A stretch of DNA of 11,636 nucleotides. Source: Dehalococcoidia bacterium (lineage in GTDB: Bacteria; Chloroflexota; Dehalococcoidia; Dehalococcoidales; G020351185). The position numbers were made by a program, and so were the translations under genes. The stretch is from NCBI GenBank assembly GCA_030640385.1, contig DAOWJL010000050.1, forward strand, positions 1-11,636, in the 5' to 3' direction. Each line of letters opens with the position of its first letter. The stretch's first letter is position 1. Shown piece by piece: positions 1 to 7,236 of this stretch. A model generated the notes under the pieces. The model was not told where the DNA came from. It worked only from the letters and a program-made list of their open reading frames with translations, and did not search any database.

Positions 1-2208
1 AAGGGACCGGTTGACCTGGACGGGCTGTTCTCTGGATATGCCGGTAGCCAAAATGAAGATGACCCTGCCAAGAGAAAGTATGATAAGTCCACCTGGACTT
101 ATCAGGTAGATGCTGATGGGATACCACTAAAGGATAAGGGTTTTAAAGATCCCAACTGTGTCTTCCAACTCCTAAAGAAGCAATTTGCCCGTTATACTCC
201 AGATACTGTATCTAAAGTTACCGGTGCCTCTGAGGATACTCTAGTTGAAATATACGAAACCTATGCTGCCTCGGGTCAGAAGGGAAAAGCAGGTACTATT
301 ATGTATGCTATGGGTACCACGCAGCATACCAACGGTACCCAGATGATTCGCTCTTATGCTATACTCCAGTTACTGCTAGCTAATGTCGGTGTCGCCGGAG
401 GTGGTATTAACGCCCTTCGCGGTGAATCTAACGTACAGGGCTCCACCGATATGTGCTTGTTATGGCATATCTTACCTGGTTATATAGGCCAACCCAGAGA
501 TACTCATACCGATCTCACTAAGTTCCTCGCAACCAAAGGCCCCACGCACGAACCAAAGAGCGCCAACTGGTGGGGCTACTATATCCCCAATACCGAACCC
601 GCAGATCCCTGGAAGAGTAACTATTCTAAATATGTGGTTAGCCTCTTAAAAGCCTGGTATGGCGATAATGCTACCGATAGCAACCAATTTGCTTACCACA
701 ATTTACCTAAGGCTGATGCAGGTAAGGACTATTCCTGGATTTCTCTCTTCCATGCTATTGACGATAACACAATCAAAGGATTAATGGCTTGGGGGATGAA
801 TCCTGCAGTCTCAGGACCTAATGCTAATATGTCACGTGCAGCTATGGCTAAACTGGACTGGCTGGTAGTCGCCGAATTATGGGAGACCGAGACGGCTGCC
901 TTCTGGAAGGCTGAGGCCGGGGTTAATCCAGCAGATATTGATACAGAGGTCTTTCTACTACCAGCAGCCTGTTCCTACGAAAAGGAAGGTAGCGTTACCA
1001 ATAGTGGACGCTGGATGCAGTGGCGCTATAAAGCAGTAGAACCACCGGGAGATGCTCATCACGACCTAGGTATAATAAATGACCTGATGGTACGCATCAT
1101 GGCACTATATCAGGCTGAGGGTGGACCCAGTGCTAAGTCTATTACCGACCTTGATTGGGATTATGGTAATGATCCCGATCCTAAGGAAGTTGCCAAGGAA
1201 GTTAATGGTTATGACTTAACAACCGGCAAACTTATGGCTACCTTCGGTGCCCTCAAGAATGATGGCACTACCACATCGGGTAATTGGCTCTACTGTAACA
1301 GTTATGTTGAGCCGGAGCTTGAACCTGATGCCCCCATCCCCGGTAATCGAGCAAGTCGGCGCAGCATTGATGACGGCCCCTATAACATAGGTTTATACCC
1401 AAAATGGGCCTGGTGCTGGCCGGTGAATCGGCGAATCATATATAACCGGGCGTCTGTTGACTTATTCGGTCAACCCTGGGATGAAGAACATCCGGTTATC
1501 AAGTTCACCGGTGAGGCTGCTGATGGAAAATACACCACCAGGACATGGGCAGGTGATGTTCCCGACGGTGGTTGGTACCCAATGAAGAATCCCGATGGTA
1601 CCGATCGTGATGATACCAAGTATCCCTTCATTATGAAACCTGAAGGACATGCCCGTATCTTCGGTGCCGGTCGTGCAGATGGTCCTTTCCCTGAACACTA
1701 CGAACCCTGGGAAAGTCCAGTTAATAACCTCTTATCCGGCCAGGAGAATGATCCGGCTTTCAAGATTTGGACTGGACCCATGGATTACAAAGGTACATCG
1801 TCTGAGTTCCCCCATGTCTGTACTACATTCAGGCTGGTAGAACACTGGCAGGCCGGTCATATGACCAGAAACCTGCCCTGGATTGTAGAGCTACAGCCCG
1901 AAATGTTTGTTGAGATAAGCGAAGAACTGGCCGATGAAATAGGCATTGAGAACGCTGAGTTTGTTACAGTTAGATCAGCCAGAGGCAGTGTCCGAGTTAA
2001 AGCCATGATAACAAAGCGTCTCAAGCCCATGCAGATAAATGGCAAGACCATCCATGAAGTCGCCTTGCCATGGCACTGGGGTTTCATGGGCTTGTCTACG
2101 GGTGACAGTGCTAACATACTCACTCCCAACGTCGGAGATGCAAATACGATGATACCTGAATACAAAGCCTTTTTAGTTGATGTCACCAAGGCTGAGGAGG
2201 GTGAATAA
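1..2208 (+). CDS. fdhA: Formate dehydrogenase-type molybdopterin oxidoreductase, catalytic alpha subunit (5' partial)
   Basis: The reading frame is open from base 1, so the gene starts upstream; the first ATG at 301 is internal. The 735 visible residues match the FdnG/FdoG branch of the CISM (complex iron-sulfur molybdoenzyme) superfamily. They carry MGTTQHTNGTQ (about residues 104-114), then VAGGGINALRGESNVQG (131-147), which corresponds to the second pterin-guanine-dinucleotide contact region. The C-terminal dinucleotide-binding barrel (about 605-735) includes EHWQAGHMTRNLPW and ALPWHWGFMG. FdnG-type proteins are about 1000 residues, so roughly 270-300 N-terminal residues are missing: the Tat signal if any, the N-terminal 4Fe-4S site and the Sec/Cys metal-ligand position. 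Whether the active site has Sec, Cys or Ser therefore cannot be seen. The expected role is oxidation of formate to CO2 (or a related CISM reaction), passing electrons to the next gene's product. The stop overlaps the next ATG by one base. Tungsten rather than molybdenum is inferred from the nearby tupABC. Confidence 0.9.
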   Translation, partial: KGPVDLDGLFSGYAGSQNEDDPAKRKYDKSTWTYQVDADGIPLKDKGFKDPNCVFQLLKKQFARYTPDTVSKVTGASEDTLVEIYETYAASGQKGKAGTIMYAMGTTQHTNGTQMIRSYAILQLLLANVGVAGGGINALRGESNVQGSTDMCLLWHILPGYIGQPRDTHTDLTKFLATKGPTHEPKSANWWGYYIPNTEPADPWKSNYSKYVVSLLKAWYGDNATDSNQFAYHNLPKADAGKDYSWISLFHAIDDNTIKGLMAWGMNPAVSGPNANMSRAAMAKLDWLVVAELWETETAAFWKAEAGVNPADIDTEVFLLPAACSYEKEGSVTNSGRWMQWRYKAVEPPGDAHHDLGIINDLMVRIMALYQAEGGPSAKSITDLDWDYGNDPDPKEVAKEVNGYDLTTGKLMATFGALKNDGTTTSGNWLYCNSYVEPELEPDAPIPGNRASRRSIDDGPYNIGLYPKWAWCWPVNRRIIYNRASVDLFGQPWDEEHPVIKFTGEAADGKYTTRTWAGDVPDGGWYPMKNPDGTDRDDTKYPFIMKPEGHARIFGAGRADGPFPEHYEPWESPVNNLLSGQENDPAFKIWTGPMDYKGTSSEFPHVCTTFRLVEHWQAGHMTRNLPWIVELQPEMFVEISEELADEIGIENAEFVTVRSARGSVRVKAMITKRLKPMQINGKTIHEVALPWHWGFMGLSTGDSANILTPNVGDANTMIPEYKAFLVDVTKAEEGE

Positions 2209-3005
2209 TGACGGAAAAAGCAATTCTATACGATCCAACAAAATGTACTGCCTGTCGTGGCTGTCAGGTAGCCTGCAAACAATGGAATGAGCACGAAGGG
2301 GAAGAGACAGAAAACTATGGTACCTATGAAAATCCTCCTGATCTCTCTGCCGAAACCTGGGTAAAGATGAGCTTTATAGAAACTGAAAGAAATGGTAAGC
2401 TAGCCTGGCTCTTCGCTCGTAGGGCATGTATGCATTGCGAGGAAGCCAGCTGTTCTATAGTTTGCCCTACCGGTGCTATATTCAAAACGGATGAAGGCTT
2501 CGTTCATATTGACCAGGATTGGTGTATAGGTTGCGGTAATTGTGTTCAGGCTTGCCCCTTTAACGTTCCACATAAGGATGAGCACATCGGCACTGCCAGA
2601 AAGTGCACCGCATGCACTTCTGTAGGCCTAAACCGCCAAGCTGCGGGTCTTGATCCGGCTTGTGTTAAAAGCTGTCCCCCTGATGCCCTCACATTTGGTA
2701 ATCGGAATGAACTAGTAAGCAAGGGAAATCAACGAGTCGCCGACCTCAAAGCCGAGGGATACACTAACGCTTATCTATACGGCGAACATGAGCTGGACGG
2801 CTTACATGTTCTATATGTGCTTGATGATTCACCCGAAGTCTATGACTTGCCCAAATCACCACAATTGGCCTCGAAGGATATTATTGGAAAGTGGTTAACC
2901 GGCATTGCTACCGCCGGAGTTATAGCCGCCTTGCCTCTATGGTTCGTTTTCAAACGAAAGCAACAGCTTGAGGCGGAACAATCTAAGACAAAAGGAGGCG
3001 TATAA
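2208..3005 (+). CDS. fdhB: Formate dehydrogenase iron-sulfur beta subunit, four 4Fe-4S clusters, C-terminal membrane anchor
   Basis: This 265-residue electron-transfer subunit relays electrons from the catalytic subunit to the membrane subunit. All sixteen cluster cysteines are visible in four groups: C13/16/19/23, C74/77/82/86, C106/109/112/116 and C133/136/152/156. This is the FdnH/HybA/DmsB-type ferredoxin pattern. One hydrophobic helix at about 225-248 is followed by KRKQQ. By the positive-inside rule the C-terminus is cytoplasmic and the cluster domain lies outside the membrane, as in E. coli FdnH. There is no N-terminal signal peptide, so export would require co-translocation with a Tat-bearing alpha subunit; that part of FdhA lies outside the window. 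The start ATG overlaps the fdhA stop (TAATG), with GAGGAGGG just upstream as ribosome binding site, indicating translational coupling. The family call is firm; formate as final substrate depends on FdhA. Confidence 0.92.
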   Translation: MTEKAILYDPTKCTACRGCQVACKQWNEHEGEETENYGTYENPPDLSAETWVKMSFIETERNGKLAWLFARRACMHCEEASCSIVCPTGAIFKTDEGFVHIDQDWCIGCGNCVQACPFNVPHKDEHIGTARKCTACTSVGLNRQAAGLDPACVKSCPPDALTFGNRNELVSKGNQRVADLKAEGYTNAYLYGEHELDGLHVLYVLDDSPEVYDLPKSPQLASKDIIGKWLTGIATAGVIAALPLWFVFKRKQQLEAEQSKTKGGV

Positions 3006-3970
3006 TGAGCTTGGGTGAAATGAGTTGGAATATCCCTCTATGGTTTGACATATGGTTAGCCGGCATGGCTGGTGGTGCCTATCTGGTTGCCTTTCTAGCC
3101 CATCAATATGGCGGTAGTGCTTATAGAAACCTATTCCGCCTATCTGTCTATACAGGTGTTCCTCTGGCTATAATAGGAGTGTTACTGCTAGTTATAGATC
3201 TGGGTACACCAATCTGGTTTTGGCATCTTTTTGGTAACTTTTTGCCTGTTGCCGTAATGTCCATGGGCACCTGGGTTTTAGTAGCATTTCTAGTAATTGC
3301 ATTCGTTATGATGATTATGTGGGTAATTGAGGGTGATGGTGCGAGAAACCCCGACGCATATAAAGGCAATATGCCAAATATGGCGCGGAGGATATCCGGT
3401 CTTCTCGCCTGGATAAACCTCATTTTTGCCGTGTTGCTTATAACCTATCCAGGTGCGCTTCTGGCCAGTACAAGTCAGCCAATATGGTCAAGTACCATAC
3501 TTCTACCAGCTCTCTTTGTTGCCTCTGCTGCTGCTACCGGTGTGGCTCTGCTAATTCTAATGGCTTTTATTATGAACGCCATAAATAAGAGCAGCTCAAC
3601 TATATTGAACTCGACCGTAAAATGGTTATTCGGTTCGACCGATTGGCAAATATCTACAGCTAGCATCGGCCAACTGGCTAAGTCACTTATCGGCATAGTT
3701 ACTGTTCAGGCAGTCATACTAATTGGCTATATTATTTGGCTCAATGCCTCTGGTACGGCTGGTTCGAGTGAGGCTCTTAGCCTGTTGACAACAGGAACAC
3801 TGGCGATACCATTCTGGATCGCCATCGTTGGTATAGGTATAGCTTTACCATTACTCATGTTACTGACTAATTGGGGTAAAGCAACTCTCGTTATTCTTAC
3901 CTCGGCTTCATGTGTATTGCTGGGTGGACTCGCCCTAAGAGCAGTAATGATAGTCGGGGGCCAGTTATAA
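3005..3970 (+). CDS. nrfD: NrfD/PsrC-type membrane subunit of the formate dehydrogenase complex
   Basis: This is a 321-residue polytopic protein with about eight hydrophobic helices (roughly 12-34, 44-66, 80-107, 131-153, 163-192, 220-246, 263-288 and 293-318). The N-terminal WLAGMAGGAYLVA, the DLGTP motif at D65 with W71/W73/H74 after it, and MSMGTW at 85-90 are typical of the NrfD/PolysulfideReductase-C family. Members anchor iron-sulfur subunits and exchange electrons with quinones without haem. It starts with a one-base TAATG overlap on the beta-subunit stop, preceded by AAAGGAGGCG, a strong ribosome binding site. It therefore takes the position that a cytochrome b gamma subunit (FdnI) holds in E. 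coli fdnGHI. Some anaerobes, such as organohalide-respiring Dehalococcoides, couple a formate-dehydrogenase-like subunit to an NrfD-type protein. Whether this one binds quinone or transfers electrons and protons directly cannot be told from sequence. Confidence 0.85.
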   Translation: MSLGEMSWNIPLWFDIWLAGMAGGAYLVAFLAHQYGGSAYRNLFRLSVYTGVPLAIIGVLLLVIDLGTPIWFWHLFGNFLPVAVMSMGTWVLVAFLVIAFVMMIMWVIEGDGARNPDAYKGNMPNMARRISGLLAWINLIFAVLLITYPGALLASTSQPIWSSTILLPALFVASAAATGVALLILMAFIMNAINKSSSTILNSTVKWLFGSTDWQISTASIGQLAKSLIGIVTVQAVILIGYIIWLNASGTAGSSEALSLLTTGTLAIPFWIAIVGIGIALPLLMLLTNWGKATLVILTSASCVLLGGLALRAVMIVGGQL

Positions 3971-3997
3971 GGAATTAAGGATTAGTTTTAAGTCAAA

Positions 3998-4861
3998 GTG
4001 ACGCAATCGATAAGCAGTCAGACTTTGAATAGACTGGAGGAGTGGGTTTCTTCCTTGACCCACTCCTCCAGGTTCTTTGATTTCTATAGACGTTTGCTTC
4101 GAATTCAGGCTGAAGTTGAAGATAGCATTAAGATATCAAAATCAGAACTGAGCAATAAAACCGTTAGCAAACGGATAACGAAAGGCAAGACCATATTAAA
4201 CTTTGAAGATCTTGCTGATAACTGGCCTTTAATATGTGTTACATTTGACAGGGTTACAACTACCTTTGCTGATTATACAGATCTTTTCGGCGATATTCCT
4301 AAAATTTTGCTAAAAGAAGAACCGCAAAAAATACTCACAAAAAAAATGACAAGGAGTTGGCTCGAAGGGAAAATTCTACCAACCAAATTAGCTGGAGAGG
4401 ATATCAATCCTGCTTTGCTGGATCTTCTCATTCACCAGACCCTGCGGCCATTTCTTATCAAGCATTCTCAGGTTCTGAATAGTTTAGTGAAGCAGGAAAA
4501 ATGGCAACGAGGTTACTGCCCGATGTGTGGTGGCAAACCTGATATATCTTATTTAGAGAAAGAGGTAGGTGCACTGTGGCTTATATGTTCTCGGTGCGAT
4601 GCTGAGTGGCGCTTCAGGAGACTGATGTGTCCAACCTGTGGTAATCAAGATCCAAATGCAACAACATTTTTTATCGATGATGATGAAATCTACCGTTTAT
4701 ATTTATGCGATAAATGCCATACATACCTTAAGACAGTTGATTTAAGAAAGATTAAAACTCAGGTTTATCTACCCCTGGAACGTTTGCTAACACTGGATAT
4801 TGACCGTCAGGGACAGGAAAGGGGATATCGTCCCGGCTATATGTATACTCATGATATTTAA
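3998..4861 (+). CDS. fdhE: Formate dehydrogenase accessory protein FdhE
   Basis: This 287-residue protein carries the four CXXC pairs that define FdhE: CPMC (174-177), CSRC (197-200), CPTC (211-214) and CDKC (237-240), in a rubredoxin-like metal-binding C-terminal half. The N-terminal half is helical and includes FFDFYRRLLRIQAEVE (26-41), the conserved family opening. FdhE is cytoplasmic and is required for maturation of respiratory formate dehydrogenases in enterobacteria. Length is near the usual 290-310. The start is GTG: an in-frame TAA at 3989-3991 leaves no room upstream. The ribosome binding site is poor (TAAGG about 17 bases upstream), so expression may be low or coupled to the preceding gene 27 bases away. 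A perfect 14-bp inverted repeat lies within codons 13-25. The gene is A+T-richer than fdhAB. Function by family is secure; the exact start is moderately secure. Confidence 0.88.
   Translation: MTQSISSQTLNRLEEWVSSLTHSSRFFDFYRRLLRIQAEVEDSIKISKSELSNKTVSKRITKGKTILNFEDLADNWPLICVTFDRVTTTFADYTDLFGDIPKILLKEEPQKILTKKMTRSWLEGKILPTKLAGEDINPALLDLLIHQTLRPFLIKHSQVLNSLVKQEKWQRGYCPMCGGKPDISYLEKEVGALWLICSRCDAEWRFRRLMCPTCGNQDPNATTFFIDDDEIYRLYLCDKCHTYLKTVDLRKIKTQVYLPLERLLTLDIDRQGQERGYRPGYMYTHDI
4034..4071 (+). promoter_or_regulatory. Perfect 14-bp inverted repeat (RNA hairpin) inside the 5' end of fdhE, possible attenuator
   Basis: CTGGAGGAGTGGGT (4034-4047) is the exact reverse complement of ACCCACTCCTCCAG (4058-4071), with a 10-base loop. 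The stem is GC-rich and is followed by a T-enriched run (GTTCTTTGATTTCT). In RNA it would form a very stable hairpin 36 bases after the GTG of fdhE, and it is flanked by coding sequence. Its position between highly expressed structural genes and an accessory gene suits partial termination, mRNA processing or 3'-end protection of the fdhAB-nrfD message. The T tract is interrupted, so a full intrinsic terminator is unlikely. The repeat is seen directly; its role is inference. Confidence 0.6.
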
Positions 4862-5081
4862 TGATTAAACCTTTCTGATTTATGGTCACATACTACCCTC
4901 TTAAGTTTATTGAAGCGGTAACTTCTTCAAGCTCAGTGATATAATATCTTAAGTTAACTTTTTCATATCATCCGATGATTAACTCATAAGAAACTAAAGA
5001 GATTACTCAATATCTTCATCCCATAATACGCCTTAACAGCTAAACGGCGACAAATCAAACATACCGATTCGTTAAAAAGTA

Positions 5082-5110
5082 TTGACTTTTTTTGTTTAAC
5101 TTGTAATAAT
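5082..5110 (+). promoter_or_regulatory. Predicted sigma-70 promoter of the regulator-tupABC operon
   Basis: TTGACT (5082-5087) and AATAAT (5105-5110) are separated by 17 bases and match the vegetative consensus at five of six positions each. Predicted initiation is near 5117, giving a leader of about 26 bases. That leader has no Shine-Dalgarno sequence. The rest of the 281-base gap after fdhE (4862-5081) is A+T-rich and shows no gene or convincing terminator; the only structure I see there is a weak TTGAAG/CTTCAA repeat near 4910-4930. Confidence 0.6.
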
Positions 5111-5135
5111 TGTATTAAATCATTTAATACAATTA
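5107..5135 (+). promoter_or_regulatory. 29-bp perfect palindrome, predicted operator of the GntR-type regulator
   Basis: TAATTGTATTAAAT (5107-5120), a central C, and ATTTAATACAATTA (5122-5135) form two exact 14-base inverted arms. The element overlaps the predicted -10 box and start site and ends seven bases before the ATG of the GntR-type gene. It contains the outward GT...AC arrangement (GTATTA...TAATAC) expected of GntR-family operators. Autorepression is the simplest reading. The palindrome is seen directly; the binding partner is inferred. Confidence 0.7.
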
Positions 5136-5142
5136 AATCAGC

Positions 5143-6264
5143 ATGATAAATATATACCTCAGCGGAACTAACAAGGCTTCGCTCTATCAACAAATAGTAG
5201 AGCAGGTAAAACAACTGGTTGCCACAGGCAGTATTCAACCAGGTGAACATTTGCCGACGGTGAGGCAACTTGCCCATCAGCTACATATTAACCCGGGCAC
5301 GGTGTCAAGGGCTTACTCGGATCTGGAGCGGCAGGGGGTAGTTATGTCCCGCCACGGTGGAGGCACAATAGTATCAGCCGGGGCAGATAATCCCCGTATC
5401 TTAATGCTGCGCCAGAAACACCTCTCGGATATGGTAAGCAATGATATCCTTGATATCTTAAGCCTGGGCTATACCCTGGAGGAACTGGAGGCAGTTTTAC
5501 CCATACACCTTGCTCGCTGGCACCAGGATAGGCAGAGCGCAGAAAAAACCGCAAGCCCAAACACCATTTCTATAGTCGGCAGCGATGACCTGGCGCTTGG
5601 CCTGCTGATAAATCGCCTCAAGCAAAAGCACCCTGAGGTTATCACTCAGGTTAGCTGCGCCGGCAGCCTCGGCGGTCTTATCGCCCTTCAACAGGGAGAG
5701 GCTGACCTAGCTGGTATTCACCTGCTGGATGAGGAAACGGGTGAATATAACTATCCTTATGTAAAGCATATTCTGCCCGGTATCAGGGTGGCTGTTGTCC
5801 ACCTGGCATACAGAGCACAGGGATTTATACTGCCAAGGGGTAATCCCGGGCAAATTAATAAATTAGAGGACTTAAAGCGCTCAGGTATCATTATGGTCAA
5901 CCGGCAAAAAGGCTCCGGGACACGCGTACTGCTGGACCTGAAACTACGCGAGTTGGGGCTACTACCAGATGAAATAAAGGGCTACCAGCACGAACTGGAT
6001 ACGCACCTGGCTGTTGCCACCGTTATCGCCGAAGGCAAGGCGGATGTTGGCCTAGGCATTGAAGCCGCCGCTCATAGCTGCAGCCTTGATTTCATACCCC
6101 TCTTCAGGGAGAGGTATGACCTGGTAATACCGGCAGAGAAATATAAATCAAAGCCGGTATCGTATCTTGTAAAGATAATCAAGAGCCGGAGCTTCAAGAA
6201 AGCTATAACAGAGATAGGGGGTTACGATACCTCGGAAACAGGCGATACAAATTTCATAGAGTAG
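5143..6264 (+). CDS. GntR-family transcriptional regulator fused to a periplasmic-binding-protein-like (molybdate/tungstate-type) sensor domain
   Basis: This is a 373-residue two-domain regulator. Residues about 10-80 are a GntR winged helix-turn-helix of the YtrA kind: SLYQQIVEQVKQLV, then LPTVRQLAHQLHINPGTVSR and YSDLERQGVV. Residues about 140-345 resemble the PBP-like domain (TISIVGSDDLALGLL, then QKGSGTR at 255-261 and AVATVIAEGKADVGLGIEAAA) that also occurs fused to ModE-like and MoeA-like proteins. There is no signal peptide or membrane helix, so the binding-protein fold is used inside the cell as a ligand sensor. It is the first gene of the tup operon and sits behind a perfect palindrome, so it probably represses itself and tupABC and responds to tungstate, molybdate or the pterin cofactor. 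The ATG is chosen because the family usually begins just before this strand; no Shine-Dalgarno is present. The ligand is inferred from context, not shown. Confidence 0.85.
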   Translation: MINIYLSGTNKASLYQQIVEQVKQLVATGSIQPGEHLPTVRQLAHQLHINPGTVSRAYSDLERQGVVMSRHGGGTIVSAGADNPRILMLRQKHLSDMVSNDILDILSLGYTLEELEAVLPIHLARWHQDRQSAEKTASPNTISIVGSDDLALGLLINRLKQKHPEVITQVSCAGSLGGLIALQQGEADLAGIHLLDEETGEYNYPYVKHILPGIRVAVVHLAYRAQGFILPRGNPGQINKLEDLKRSGIIMVNRQKGSGTRVLLDLKLRELGLLPDEIKGYQHELDTHLAVATVIAEGKADVGLGIEAAAHSCSLDFIPLFRERYDLVIPAEKYKSKPVSYLVKIIKSRSFKKAITEIGGYDTSETGDTNFIE

Positions 6265-6278
6265 TTATAAATTAAGGC

Positions 6279-6338
6279 TTCCGACCCGTCGTTCCTAAAG
6301 GGTTTCCCAAGGAAAACGGGCGATGGGTATTACTGGAA
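6279..6338 (+). promoter_or_regulatory. Structured leader upstream of tupA, candidate cis-regulatory RNA
   Basis: The 77-base gap between the regulator and tupA is dominated by nested complementarity. TTCC (6279-6282) can pair with GGAA (6335-6338), ACCCGTCG (6284-6291) with CGATGGGT (6321-6328, one G-U), TTCCT (6292-6296) with AGGAA (6310-6314), and GGG (6300-6302) with CCC (6306-6308). An alternative pairing, CCCGT (6285-6289) with ACGGG (6316-6320), competes with the second stem, which could give a two-state switch. The outer stem would hide the only purine-rich stretch before the tupA ATG at 6342. I cannot assign it to a known riboswitch class. Moco/tungsten-cofactor RNAs are the obvious comparison because they precede such genes. 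Confidence 0.45.
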
Positions 6339-6341
6339 ACA

Positions 6342-7211
6342 ATGCAAAAAAATACTATACTTTCTTTGATATGTGGTTTATTGCTTTTTATTTTGCTGGC
6401 TGGCTGCAGCAGTAATGGGACAGGCCCGCTTAAACCACAGGACAGATTACAGGTAGCCACCACCACCAGCCTTTACGATACCGACCTCTGGGGCTACCTT
6501 GAGCCCATGTTCGAAGAGGAATACGATGTCGAGCTGGATGTTATTTCTGCCGGCACCGGCATCGCCCTTGAGTACGGCAAAAGGGGAGACGTGGATGTCA
6601 TCGCCGTACACTCAAAGAGCCGCGAACTAATATACGTGGAAGAAGGCTACGGTGTAGAGCGGATTCCCTTTGCCTATAACTACTTTCTTATTGTCGGGCC
6701 GGAGAGCGACCCGGCCGGTATCAAGGGAATGGCTCCAGAGAATGCCTTCAAGAAATTGTTTGATACAGGTTCCGGAACCTTCGTATCACGCGGTGACGAT
6801 TCCGGCACCCACTCCAAGGAAAAATCAATCTGGGCAAGCGCCGGCTATGAATATGAGGACATCCAGAATACCGGAGACTGGTATGTAGAGGGGGGTAAGG
6901 GTATGGGGCCCACCCTGCTTATGGCAAGCGAAATGCAGGGTTACACCCTGACCGATATGGGCACGTTCCTATCTTACAAGGGTGAAATGGCCCTGGTGCC
7001 GATTGTGGACGAAGGCGATATATTGCTTAACGTCTATTCAATAATCGCCGGCAACCCGGAGAAAAACAGTAAGATTAATGCCGAAATGGCACAGAACCTG
7101 GTGAACTTTATTACATCCGACGAAATTCAGGAGTTAATTGGTGATTACGGTGTTGAATATTATGGTATGCAGCTGTTCATCCCCTGCGCCGGAAACGAAC
7201 CTGCGTCCTAA
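6342..7211 (+). CDS. tupA: Tungstate ABC transporter, substrate-binding lipoprotein TupA
   Basis: This 289-residue extracytoplasmic protein captures tungstate and delivers it to TupB. The N-terminus is a lipoprotein signal with lipobox LLAGC, giving a predicted lipidated Cys22. The mature part has the TupA hallmarks: VATTTSLYDTD (38-48, the oxyanion-binding TTTS), SAGTG near 69-73, GDVDVIAVHS (82-91), SRGDDSGTH (139-147), and a WYVEGGKGMG segment followed by YTLTDMGTFL. These separate TupA from ModA and WtpA, which lack the TTTS and GDDSGTH combination. The ATG at 6342 gives a well-formed signal peptide, but its ribosome binding site is weak (GGAA four bases away) and may be masked by the upstream RNA fold. 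tupB follows after 25 bases. Specificity for tungstate over molybdate is known for the family and inferred here. Confidence 0.93.
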   Translation: MQKNTILSLICGLLLFILLAGCSSNGTGPLKPQDRLQVATTTSLYDTDLWGYLEPMFEEEYDVELDVISAGTGIALEYGKRGDVDVIAVHSKSRELIYVEEGYGVERIPFAYNYFLIVGPESDPAGIKGMAPENAFKKLFDTGSGTFVSRGDDSGTHSKEKSIWASAGYEYEDIQNTGDWYVEGGKGMGPTLLMASEMQGYTLTDMGTFLSYKGEMALVPIVDEGDILLNVYSIIAGNPEKNSKINAEMAQNLVNFITSDEIQELIGDYGVEYYGMQLFIPCAGNEPAS

Positions 7212-7236
7212 ATAATATACATCGGGTTGATATATC

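Noticed and set aside
301..303. ATG at 301 as the start of the formate dehydrogenase gene
   Set aside because: The same frame is open back to base 1 and encodes plausible FdnG-like residues, so the ATG is internal and the gene is cut by the window edge.
1462..2189. Long minus-strand frames opposite fdhA
   Set aside because: They lie opposite a clearly recognised gene, show no family motifs or ribosome binding sites, and are shadow frames. The same applies to minus-strand frames opposite nrfD, the tup genes and the cytochrome b gene.
4940..4945. TATAAT hexamer after fdhE as a promoter
   Set aside because: No acceptable -35 box lies 16-18 bases upstream, and the better promoter at 5082-5110 has correct spacing and an operator.
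4862..5081. A gene or small RNA in the A+T-rich gap between fdhE and the regulator
   Set aside because: The only frame is a short minus-strand one without motifs that runs through the regulator promoter, and I saw no stable structure with a T tract.
6265..6341. Cyclic-di-GMP-I riboswitch in the tupA leader
   Set aside because: The 3' part looks slightly similar, but the conserved 5' segment and the GGACGCAAAGC-type core of that class are absent.
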